Source: Anaerotignum propionicum (lineage in GTDB: Bacteria > Bacillota > Clostridia > Lachnospirales > Anaerotignaceae). Taken from it: a stretch of DNA of 64,000 bases. Made by a program: the position numbers and the translations under genes. Under the pieces are notes generated by a model that did no database searches, was not told where the DNA came from, and saw nothing but the letters and a program-made list of their open reading frames with translations. The DNA lies in assembly GCF_024461735.1 (NCBI RefSeq), contig NZ_JANGAD010000006.1, positions 62,001 through 126,000 of the forward strand, in the 5' to 3' direction. Positions 17,941-26,252 of this stretch are shown piece after piece (position 1 is the first letter of the stretch; each line of letters opens with the position of its first letter).

Positions 17941-20900
17941 GTGACAATACAAAGTTTTCATCAGGTATTTCAAAAAATTTCTTTGTCAGTGGGGGTAAAA
18001 GAGACCTTTTGCGATACGGAAGTAAAAAAGTTAACCATATATAAAAAAGATCGCTCTGTGGATGTAAAGCTTGTCTCGCCTAAGCTGATCCCTTTACAAG
18101 AATCAGAACAATTAAAAACAGAACTACAGCGAGCACTACCCGGAATTAAAGAGGTTCGCTTGTCTTTAGAATATGTATTGAATGAAATTGACGACGAAGA
18201 TTTTTTATCCGTTTATTGGGAAAATATAAAAGAATATATTTCTCAGCAAAGCAAAATTTGTGCCGGTGTTATTTCAGATGCAGTTTGGAAGTATAAAGAC
18301 GGCAAGTTATATATCCATGTAAAAAATAACATGGCGTATTTTATGGCTCAAAAAAAACTGGATATAGAATTGCAGAAGATGATAGAAAAGGAAACCGGTA
18401 GAGTGATCCTTACCCAATTTAAAAATGCAATTATTTCAGAACAAGAAACCAAATTATTTGAACAGGCAAAGGAAGAAAGAGCTGCTGAGTTTATTCAAAA
18501 AATAGTTGCTGCACAAACGGCGGCAGAGCAAGAAAAATCAGCCGCAGTGGCAGCAGGAGTTTCCGATTCTGTTCAAAAGGGAATTTTGTTTGGCAAGGAA
18601 TGCGTGGGAACAAAAATACCTATCTCTGAAAGTAAAATCATTGGGGAGACGGTTGTTATAGAAGGCAGTATTTTCAATGTGGAGAGCAGAGAGATTAAAG
18701 GAGAAAAATATATCATATCCTTTGATATTACAGATAAAACAGACTCAACTACAGTCAAATTCTTTGTAAAGAAAAGTATTTATGACGGTGAGCTTCAGGA
18801 TCGCTTTAAAATGGGCGCGTATTTAAGAGTGCAAGGCGACGTTCAATTCGATAAATATGCCCGTGAAATCAATATTATGGCAAAAAATATTAATCTTGCA
18901 CAAGCGCCCCCTACCAGAATGGATACGATGGAAGAGAAAAGAGTAGAACTCCATTTACATACCCAAATGAGTAGTATGGATGGTGTAACTCCGGTGAAAA
19001 ATTACATAAAGCGTGCCATAGATTGGGGACATAAGGCAATTGCTATAACCGATCATGGCGTTGTACAGGCCTTCCCTGATGCCATGAATGCTGCAGGCAA
19101 GTCCGATTTAAAAGTAATCTACGGTGTGGAGGCTTATTTGGTGGATGACCTTGGCAATGTAGTTACCATGTCAAGAGGCCAAAAGCTCAACGAGACTTTC
19201 GTGGTTTTTGATATAGAAACAACAGGACTTTCTAGAGAAACAGAAATGATAACGGAGATTGGCGCCGTAAAATTAGAAAATGGACAAATTATCGATCGAT
19301 TCAGTACCTTTGTGAATCCCGGCAAACCCATTTCCGCCGAAATTACAAAGCTAACGGGTATTACCGATGAAATGGTTGCAGATGCTCCTAAGATAAAGGA
19401 AGTGTTGCCGGAATTTTTGGCATTTGCAAAAGACGCCGTTTTGGTGGCTCATAACGCCGGCTTTGATATGGGTTTCATTCGGGTGGCGGCAGAGAGATAT
19501 TGTCAAATTGAGGTGGAACATACTGTCCTAGATACTCTGGAACTGGCTAGAGCCTTATTGCCCCAGTTGAATAAGCATAAGCTTAATATTCTTTGTGATT
19601 TTTTGAATATTTCTCTGGTGGGGCATCATAGAGCTGTAAACGATGCTGAGGCTACAGCAGAAATGTTTTTGAAATTTATTGATATGCTGGCAGAAAAGAA
19701 TGTTTTTACACTGGATGAAATAAATATTTTTTCCAGCCGTACAGTTAATTATAAAAAGCTGCGTGCCCATCATGCTATTATTTTGGTGCAAAATTATACG
19801 GGCTTACGAAACTTATATGAATTGGTGTCCTTATCCCATATTGATTATTTTTATAGAAGACCACGTATCCCAAAAAGTCAGCTTTTGCGTTTGAGAGAGG
19901 GGCTTATTTTGGGCAGTGCCTGCGAGGCAGGGGAAATTTATCGTGCTTTATTGGATAACGCACCCAAAGAGGTGATAGAAAACCTTGTAGGGCTTTATGA
20001 CTATTTGGAAATACAACCCTTAGGAAATAACAATTTTATGATTGACTCCCCAAGGGTGGAAGCGATACGTTCAGTGGAAGATTTGAAGAAAATGAACCAA
20101 AAAATCGTTTCCTTGGGGGAAAAATACCATAAACCTGTAGTTGCTACCTGTGATGTTCATTTTATTGACCCTGATGATCAGGTTTATCGAAAGATCATCA
20201 TGGCGGCAGAGGGTTTTTCCGATGCAGATAATCAGCCACCTTTATATTTTCGAACTACGGAAGAGATGTTGAAGGAATTTCAATATTTGGGAGAGGAAAA
20301 GGCAAAGGAAGTGGTCATCACCAATACAAATCGTATTGCCGACTGCATTGAAAAAATAAAGCCCATACCCGATGAAACCTTCCCACCCAAAATTGAGGGT
20401 GCGGATGATGAGTTAAGGCGTATTTGTATGGATAAAGCTCATTCTTTATATGGCAATCCCTTACCGCACATTGTGCAAGACCGTTTGGAAACAGAACTAA
20501 ACTCCATCATCAGTAATGGTTATGCGGTGCTTTATATCATTGCCCAAAAGTTGGTATGGAAATCGGTGGAGGATGGATATCTGGTTGGTTCCCGTGGTTC
20601 GGTAGGTTCATCCTTTGCGGCGAATATGGCGGGTATTACAGAAGTAAATTCCCTGCCGCCCCATTATGTGTGCCCAAGCTGTAAATATTCGGATTTTGAA
20701 TCTGAAACAGTAAAAACCTTCGCTTCGGAAGAGGCTTGTGGCTGTGATATGCCCGATAAGGTATGCCCAAATTGCGGTGAAAAGCTTCATAAGGATGGAC
20801 ACGACATTCCCTTCCAAACCTTCCTTGGCTTTGAAGGGGATAAGGAACCGGATATTGATTTGAACTTTTCAGGGGAATATCAGCAGAGTGCCCATGCCTA

Positions 20901-22272
20901 TACAGAAGAGCTTTTCGGAACAGGACATGTTTTTAAGGCTGGAACCATCGGTACTCTTGCAGATAAAACTGCCTATGGCTTTGTAAAAAAATATTTTGAT
21001 GAGCGTGAGCAGACAGTACATAATGCAGAAATAAATCGTTTGATATTAGGTTGCACTGGCGTAAAAAGAACCACGGGACAGCATCCCGGGGGTTTAATGG
21101 TAGTGCCCAATGACCATAGTATTTATGAATTTTGCCCCATTCAGCGGCCCGCAAATGATGTAAATTCTAAAATTACCACGACACACTTTGATTATCATTC
21201 CATCAGTGGACGTTTGCTGAAGCTTGACCTTTTGGGGCATGACGATCCTACAGTTATTCGAATGCTATACGATTTAACTGGAGTAAATCCACAAACGGTG
21301 CCCCTTGGCGACCCAGAGACCATGTCTTTGTTTGAATCACCACAAGCTTTGGGGGTTACGGAGGAGGATATCAATTGTAAAACAGGAACTTTGGGTATTC
21401 CGGAATTCGGTACAAAATTTGTTCGTGGCATGCTTTTAGATACAAAACCAAAATCTTTTGCTGATTTATTGCGAATTTCAGGGCTTTCCCATGGTACCGA
21501 TGTATGGCTTGGCAATGCACAGACATTAATCGAAAATGGTACCATCACCTTGAAAGAAACAATTTCTACTCGAGATAGTATTATGATTTATCTGATAAAT
21601 AAAGGCGTAGATAAAAAGAAATCTTTCAAAATTATGGAGAAGGTGCGTAAAGGAAAGGGCTTGACAGAGGAAGATATTGCGGACATGAAAGCCTCTCAAG
21701 TTCCCGATTGGTATATTGAATCTTGCCAAAAAATCAAGTATATGTTCCCTAAGGCCCATGCAGCTGCCTATGTTATGATGGCATTCCGCATTGCTTATTT
21801 TAAAATTCACTATCCTGAAGCATATTATGCGGCATACTTCACTGTAAGAGCCAGTGACGATTTTGATTATGCAACCATGTGTAAAGGTATGGAAAAAGCG
21901 AAAGAAGCAATTAAGGAGATTCAGGCAAAAGGGATGGAAGCAACGGCGAAGGATAAAAATAAAATGACTGTTTTAGAAATTATCGTTGAGTTTTATGCCA
22001 GAGGATTTCACTTCCTGCCCATTGATCTTTATAAATCAGACAGCAAAAAATTTATCATTACTGAGCAAGGGATGATACCTCCCTTTAACTCCTTGCAGGG
22101 CTTAGGTACCACTGCAGCTGAAAGTATTGTAGAAGGCAGGAAAGAAGGGGAATTCAATACCTTAGAGGAACTGAAAAACAGAACCACCTTGGGTCGCTCT
22201 CTCATAGATCTATTGAAGGAGAATGGCGTTTTAAATGGTATTCCCGAAACGAATCAGCTTAGCCTGTTTTAA
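17941..22272 (+). CDS. polC: DNA polymerase III alpha subunit, PolC type
   Basis: Gram-positive replicative polymerase with its own proofreading exonuclease. Order over 1443 residues: N-terminal and OB-fold regions; PHP domain starting at ELHLHTQMSSMDGV (near residue 337) with AITDHGVVQAFP; DnaQ-like exonuclease inserted at VVFDIETTGLSRETEM (near 422) with AHNAGFDMGFI and HRAVNDAEATAEMF; remainder of PHP; a cysteine-rich zinc module (CPSCKYSD and CPNCGEKL) before the palm; and the C-terminal clamp-binding tail NQLSLF. Start is GTG at 17941 because AAAGGAGGG lies just upstream; the ATG at 17917 has no ribosome site. A strong terminator follows. Confidence 0.98.
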   Translation: MTIQSFHQVFQKISLSVGVKETFCDTEVKKLTIYKKDRSVDVKLVSPKLIPLQESEQLKTELQRALPGIKEVRLSLEYVLNEIDDEDFLSVYWENIKEYISQQSKICAGVISDAVWKYKDGKLYIHVKNNMAYFMAQKKLDIELQKMIEKETGRVILTQFKNAIISEQETKLFEQAKEERAAEFIQKIVAAQTAAEQEKSAAVAAGVSDSVQKGILFGKECVGTKIPISESKIIGETVVIEGSIFNVESREIKGEKYIISFDITDKTDSTTVKFFVKKSIYDGELQDRFKMGAYLRVQGDVQFDKYAREINIMAKNINLAQAPPTRMDTMEEKRVELHLHTQMSSMDGVTPVKNYIKRAIDWGHKAIAITDHGVVQAFPDAMNAAGKSDLKVIYGVEAYLVDDLGNVVTMSRGQKLNETFVVFDIETTGLSRETEMITEIGAVKLENGQIIDRFSTFVNPGKPISAEITKLTGITDEMVADAPKIKEVLPEFLAFAKDAVLVAHNAGFDMGFIRVAAERYCQIEVEHTVLDTLELARALLPQLNKHKLNILCDFLNISLVGHHRAVNDAEATAEMFLKFIDMLAEKNVFTLDEINIFSSRTVNYKKLRAHHAIILVQNYTGLRNLYELVSLSHIDYFYRRPRIPKSQLLRLREGLILGSACEAGEIYRALLDNAPKEVIENLVGLYDYLEIQPLGNNNFMIDSPRVEAIRSVEDLKKMNQKIVSLGEKYHKPVVATCDVHFIDPDDQVYRKIIMAAEGFSDADNQPPLYFRTTEEMLKEFQYLGEEKAKEVVITNTNRIADCIEKIKPIPDETFPPKIEGADDELRRICMDKAHSLYGNPLPHIVQDRLETELNSIISNGYAVLYIIAQKLVWKSVEDGYLVGSRGSVGSSFAANMAGITEVNSLPPHYVCPSCKYSDFESETVKTFASEEACGCDMPDKVCPNCGEKLHKDGHDIPFQTFLGFEGDKEPDIDLNFSGEYQQSAHAYTEELFGTGHVFKAGTIGTLADKTAYGFVKKYFDEREQTVHNAEINRLILGCTGVKRTTGQHPGGLMVVPNDHSIYEFCPIQRPANDVNSKITTTHFDYHSISGRLLKLDLLGHDDPTVIRMLYDLTGVNPQTVPLGDPETMSLFESPQALGVTEEDINCKTGTLGIPEFGTKFVRGMLLDTKPKSFADLLRISGLSHGTDVWLGNAQTLIENGTITLKETISTRDSIMIYLINKGVDKKKSFKIMEKVRKGKGLTEEDIADMKASQVPDWYIESCQKIKYMFPKAHAAAYVMMAFRIAYFKIHYPEAYYAAYFTVRASDDFDYATMCKGMEKAKEAIKEIQAKGMEATAKDKNKMTVLEIIVEFYARGFHFLPIDLYKSDSKKFIITEQGMIPPFNSLQGLGTTAAESIVEGRKEGEFNTLEELKNRTTLGRSLIDLLKENGVLNGIPETNQLSLF

Positions 22273-22374
22273 CAAGTACTAACAGTTGTATGAAGCTGGA
22301 ACAGCAAGAAGAGTAGATAATAATTTATCTTAATTTTCACATTTGCTTCCGTTGATAATTACTACAAATAAGCC

Positions 22375-22416
22375 AAAAAGCGATTCTTCTAAATATAGAA
22401 GAATCGCTTTTTTATT
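22375..22416. terminator. bidirectional terminator between polC and DUF1836 gene
   Basis: A 17-bp inverted repeat (22375-22391 with 22396-22412; core AGCGATTCTTCTA) has A-rich and T-rich flanks, so it can stop both converging transcripts. Confidence 0.9.
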
Positions 22417-22425
22417 GTTTTTCTA

Positions 22426-23007
22426 TTAGAAATAGGTATCCAAAACCTTTTCGGCCAGTTGTTTTTCCGCATTGGCACGAATTGCAAGAAGCAAAACTAA
22501 TAAAATCTTTTCTATCTTTTCATCTTGATATGCTTCAATAATTTCTTTCACGGGAATTGCTGAATCCTGAATTCCTTCTGCGGAAGACTGCATATTCTGT
22601 TGCGTTGAAAGTTGCAGCTTGGTAAAGCCTTTATAAATATTTTGAATCATTTTTTCCTGTTCTTCCAAAGATTTTACCGAAAGCACCGGTTGAAATAGAA
22701 TGCCAATGTCTTTGATAGATAAAACTGTTTTTAAATGATATATCATAATTAAAAGCATGATATGCATGGGGCTATACTTTTTCTTCACAGGTGCAGGAAA
22801 GATTTTTGCTTTGGTATAATTGTTAATCATGGTTTTTGTTAATATCTTATCTTCATCATAACGCTTATTTCTGACCAAAGCCTTATCCATAAAAGTAGTA
22901 ACCTGATCCATATATAAATCAATATTTGGAATATCCTCAATATCTATACTTCCTGAAGATTTAACTTCTTGTTTAAAGTTATCTATGATTTTTTCAAGAG
23001 CTGTCAT
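22426..23007 (-). CDS. DUF1836 domain-containing protein
   Basis: A 193-residue cytosolic protein of the DUF1836 family, recognised by DLYMDQVTTFMDKAL, KILTKTMINNYTKAKIFP and PVKKKYSPMHIMLLIMIYHL. The pattern resembles a MerR-like helix-turn-helix followed by a helical domain, so DNA binding is possible but unproven. GGGGTGA precedes the ATG. It has its own minus-strand promoter (23054-23082) and converges on polC, sharing its terminator. Confidence 0.82.
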   Translation of the reverse strand: MTALEKIIDNFKQEVKSSGSIDIEDIPNIDLYMDQVTTFMDKALVRNKRYDEDKILTKTMINNYTKAKIFPAPVKKKYSPMHIMLLIMIYHLKTVLSIKDIGILFQPVLSVKSLEEQEKMIQNIYKGFTKLQLSTQQNMQSSAEGIQDSAIPVKEIIEAYQDEKIEKILLVLLLAIRANAEKQLAEKVLDTYF

Positions 23008-23053
23008 TTGTTCACCCCGAGATTTTTATTTTGTTAAATTTCTTGCTTTCTTT

Positions 23054-23082
23054 ATTATATATTATTTCAAACAATGCTTCAA
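23054..23082 (-). promoter_or_regulatory. SigmaA promoter of DUF1836 gene
   Basis: On the minus strand TTGAAG (23082-23077) and TATAAT (23059-23054) are 17 bases apart. Confidence 0.68.
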
Positions 23083-23102
23083 GATTTTATTCCAAATTCT
23101 TC

Positions 23103-23131
23103 TTGCGCTTTTTTAAATAATGTGCTACTAT
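23103..23131 (+). promoter_or_regulatory. candidate promoter of hemolysin III gene
   Basis: TTGCGC 23103-23108 and TACTAT 23126-23131 with a 17-base spacer, about 50 bases before the start codon. Confidence 0.45.
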
Positions 23132-23181
23132 ATGGATATAATGATATGTAGTATTGATAACTACATGAAGGAGTGGAGTAT

Positions 23182-23835
23182 ATGAGTAAAATAATATTTA
23201 AAGTAAAAGACCCAATCAGTGCATTAACCCATTTTGTTGGCTTTCTTGCAGTAATCCCATGTTTTTTATTGCTGATGCATAAGGCAAAGCTTGAGGCAAG
23301 CGTTTGGCATCAATGGGGATTTGCCGTTTTTGGTATCTCTTTATTGCTTTTATATGGAGCCAGCACAATTTATCATACATTAAAGTTGTCACAAAATAAA
23401 GTAAATATTTTACGCCGCATTGATCATATGATGATTTTCGTCTTAATAGCAGGAACTTATACGCCCATTTGCTTGGTATCCCTCCATGGTGCATGGGGCT
23501 GGACGATGTTGGTTCTTATTTGGGCCTTTGCATTGGCTGGTATTTTACTTAAAATATTTTGGATGAATGCTCCTAGATGGTTGTCTACATTGATTTACGT
23601 TGTCATGGGTTGGCTGGCAGTGGTTGTATTCGTACCATTAGAAAAAGCCGTTAGTTGGAACGGCGTTGGACTATTACTTGCAGGGGGTATTGCTTACACT
23701 GTCGGGGCTGTAATCTATGGACTAAAAAAGCCCAATATCACCTTCAAACATTTTGGTTTCCATGAAGTTTTTCATATATTTGTTATGGTTGGCAGCAGCC
23801 TTCACATAGCTTTTATGTTTGAATATGTATTATAA
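23182..23835 (+). CDS. hemolysin III family (PAQR/TrhA) membrane protein
   Basis: A 217-residue protein with seven predicted membrane helices of the PAQR superfamily. The conserved polar residues are visible: the Ser and His of GASTIYHTL, the Asp and His of RRIDHMMIF, and the two His of FHEVFHIF near the last helix, which in this superfamily bind a metal. Bacterial members (TrhA, hemolysin III) are linked to membrane-lipid homeostasis; direct haemolysis is doubtful. The ATG at 23182 follows GAAGGAG by eight bases. The gene is separated from the marR operon by about 190 bases. Confidence 0.88.
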   Translation: MSKIIFKVKDPISALTHFVGFLAVIPCFLLLMHKAKLEASVWHQWGFAVFGISLLLLYGASTIYHTLKLSQNKVNILRRIDHMMIFVLIAGTYTPICLVSLHGAWGWTMLVLIWAFALAGILLKIFWMNAPRWLSTLIYVVMGWLAVVVFVPLEKAVSWNGVGLLLAGGIAYTVGAVIYGLKKPNITFKHFGFHEVFHIFVMVGSSLHIAFMFEYVL

Positions 23836-23844
23836 TATTTTAAT

Positions 23845-23872
23845 TTGACAAATAAAAAAAATATGATAAAAT
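23845..23872 (+). promoter_or_regulatory. SigmaA promoter of the marR-ABC exporter operon
   Basis: A consensus TTGACA at 23845-23850 and TAAAAT at 23867-23872 are 16 bases apart. The predicted transcription start lies inside the palindromes at 23873-23908. Confidence 0.68.
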
Positions 23873-23910
23873 AGTTAGGTATCTAATCAATTAGTTAGAT
23901 GTCTAACTAT
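23872..23910 (+). promoter_or_regulatory. tandem MarR operator-like palindromes
   Basis: AGTTAGGTATCTAATC at 23873-23888 is repeated, with changes, as AGTTAGATGTCTAACT at 23893-23908, exactly 20 bases (about two helical turns) away. The second copy is an almost perfect palindrome. Position directly after the -10 fits autorepression by the downstream MarR. The outer arms TAGTTAG and CTAACTA plus T7 could also act as a terminator for the upstream gene. Confidence 0.65.
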
Positions 23911-24027
23911 TTTTTTGCTACGTTATATTTTTTTTTGAACCTACATAATTGAAAATAGATATATTGCAATTGAAAAAAGAAAATAGTTTTTATGCTTATT
24001 CCAGTTAAAATATTTAGGAGGGATGGA

Positions 24028-24519
24028 ATGTTTTGTTCTGATACATTTGCAAAAAAAAGAGAGGCTCTGGGTGATCATGTTACAGATTTCTCTTTTATTT
24101 TAAGTGTACTGGTTAAACTTTATCATGTAAATATGAAAAATAGTGCTCAGGAGATTGGGCTCTCGTGGGGGCAACCGCAAATTTTAATGTCTCTTGCGTC
24201 AAAAGATATGCAAACACAAAAAGAGCTATGTGAGTTTATACGTATAAAACCAGCGTCTATGACTGATATTTTAAAGAGAATGGAACGAGATGAGTTAATT
24301 GACCGCATTCGTGATGAAAAAGATTTGCGCAGTATTCGTGTTTGTATAACTGAAAAAGGTAGAGAGAAATTTCAGCTGTTTATTGATAAAGGCTCATCTA
24401 TTGATGATGTGGCTTTACTTGGCTTTACAGATGAAGAAAAGAATATATGCTTGCATTATTTAGGCAGAATATTAGAAAATATGAATAGAGATTTAAATGA
24501 AAAGAGGGAGAATGTTTGA
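24028..24519 (+). CDS. MarR family transcriptional regulator
   Basis: A 163-residue winged-helix regulator. The recognition region reads LCEFIRIKPASMTDILKRME and then RDELIDRIRDEKDLRSIRVC with ITEKGREKF, the standard MarR helix-turn-helix plus wing. It probably represses its own operon in the absence of a ligand, most likely a compound exported by the two ABC proteins that follow. Start chosen at 24028, where AGGAGGG lies five to six bases upstream; an in-frame ATG at 23992 has no ribosome site. Its stop overlaps the start of the next gene by four bases, implying translational coupling. Confidence 0.93.
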   Translation: MFCSDTFAKKREALGDHVTDFSFILSVLVKLYHVNMKNSAQEIGLSWGQPQILMSLASKDMQTQKELCEFIRIKPASMTDILKRMERDELIDRIRDEKDLRSIRVCITEKGREKFQLFIDKGSSIDDVALLGFTDEEKNICLHYLGRILENMNRDLNEKRENV

Positions 24520-26252
24520 AGATCATTTTAAAATATATGAAGCCCTATAGAAAATTGGCAATTTTAGCGCCGCTTTTTATGTTGATTGAAACATCGTCTG
24601 AATTAATTATGCCAAAGCTGATGACCCTTTTGATCAATCATGGTGTTGGTGCATCGGATTCCAATTATATATTGAAGATGGGCGCAGGAATGATTTTTGT
24701 GGCTCTTTTAGGTATTATTGGCGGTATTGGCTGTTTGATTGCAGCAAGTATAGTCAGTCAGAGAGCAGGTACAGATTTAAGAAAAGACCTGTTTACAAAA
24801 ATACAAAATTTTTCTTTCCATAATATAGATACATTTCAAACACCTTCGTTGATTACAAGATTAACCAATGACATTACCCAAATTCAGATGGTTATATTGA
24901 TGTCTTTGCGTATGTTGATACGTGCCCCATTGCTATGTTTCGGTAGTTTAATTATGGCATTTTCCATTCATGCTAAGTTGGCTATGATTTTTGTAATTTC
25001 AATTATTGTTCTGGCTATCGCAACTTTTTTGGTAATGCGCAAGGCTGTGCCAAAATTTAAAATGGTTCAGGATAAACTGGATGGCGTTAATACAGTTATG
25101 AGAGAATGTTTGGCAGGTATGAGAGTGGTAAAGGCCTTTGTGCGCCATGATTATGAAATGGAAAAATTTAATGCAGCCAATGACGATTATAAAGAAACCA
25201 GTGTGAAAGCATTCCGCATTGTAGTGCTTATGCTGCCTCTGATGATGTTTATTTTAAACATTTCCATTATCGCAATTCTTTGGTATGGTGGAATTCAGGT
25301 TTCCATAGGCGGATTAAGAATTGAAGAGATTATGGCATTTATCACATATTTAATGCAAATGATTATAGCACTGATGATGATTGCCATGGTGTTTATGTAT
25401 ATCTCTAGAGCGCAAATTTCATTAAACCGTGTAAATGAGGTTTTAAACGAGGATATTGACATTGCAGACCCCGTTCATCCCATTGTGCCTGAAAAAAGTA
25501 TAGGGAAGGTTGAATTTAAAGATGTAACCTTTCGTTATAAAGGTGGAAGTGGTGAACCGGTTTTGGAGAATCTTAGCTTTAGCGTTAATGCCGGTGAAAC
25601 CATTGGCATTCTGGGAGAGACCGGTTCAGGGAAGTCCACCTTGGTGAATTTGATGCCTCGTCTTTACGATGTGACCGAAGGTGCCGTTTTTATTGATGAT
25701 GTGGATGTACGAGATTATTCCATCCATAACTTAAGAAAAAGAGTGGCTGTTGTACTGCAAGAAACGATTTTATTTACCGGCACAATTAGAGAGAATATCA
25801 TGTGGGGAAATAAAAATGCAACAGAGGAAGAAGTGATTGCTGCTGCGAAGGCTGCACAAGCCCATGATTTTATCGTAGAATTACCCAATGGCTATGATAC
25901 TGAACTGGGACAGAAGGGGGTTAATGTTTCCGGTGGGCAAAAACAACGTATTTCTATCGCCAGAGCATTAATTCAAAATCCAAGTATTATTATTTTTGAT
26001 GATAGTACCAGTGCGGTGGACTCATTAACTGAAAAAAGAATTCGTCAAGCAATGAAAGATTCTCATGACCAGTGTACAAAGTTCATTATTGCCCAACGAA
26101 TCAGCTCGATTAAACATGCAGATAAAATTTTTGTGCTGAAGGATGGTAAAATTTCCGCGCAAGGTAACCATAACTATCTTATGGAAACTAGCTTGGATTA
26201 TCAGGAAATTTATCAATCTCAAATGAAGAAAGGGGTAGTTATAGATGCCTAA
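24516..26252 (+). CDS. ABC exporter half-transporter, degenerate-site subunit
   Basis: Fused six-helix membrane domain and nucleotide-binding domain of 578 residues. Walker A is GETGSGKST, the signature is VSGGQKQR, and Walker B reads SIIIFDDSTSAVD, with Asp where the catalytic Glu normally stands. That substitution marks the degenerate subunit of heterodimeric type IV exporters such as BmrCD and TM287/288. The start is TTG at 24516 inside the marR stop, with GAGGGAG upstream. The next gene encodes the partner. Substrate is probably a drug or other amphiphile, by analogy only. Confidence 0.94.
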   Translation: MKIILKYMKPYRKLAILAPLFMLIETSSELIMPKLMTLLINHGVGASDSNYILKMGAGMIFVALLGIIGGIGCLIAASIVSQRAGTDLRKDLFTKIQNFSFHNIDTFQTPSLITRLTNDITQIQMVILMSLRMLIRAPLLCFGSLIMAFSIHAKLAMIFVISIIVLAIATFLVMRKAVPKFKMVQDKLDGVNTVMRECLAGMRVVKAFVRHDYEMEKFNAANDDYKETSVKAFRIVVLMLPLMMFILNISIIAILWYGGIQVSIGGLRIEEIMAFITYLMQMIIALMMIAMVFMYISRAQISLNRVNEVLNEDIDIADPVHPIVPEKSIGKVEFKDVTFRYKGGSGEPVLENLSFSVNAGETIGILGETGSGKSTLVNLMPRLYDVTEGAVFIDDVDVRDYSIHNLRKRVAVVLQETILFTGTIRENIMWGNKNATEEEVIAAAKAAQAHDFIVELPNGYDTELGQKGVNVSGGQKQRISIARALIQNPSIIIFDDSTSAVDSLTEKRIRQAMKDSHDQCTKFIIAQRISSIKHADKIFVLKDGKISAQGNHNYLMETSLDYQEIYQSQMKKGVVIDA

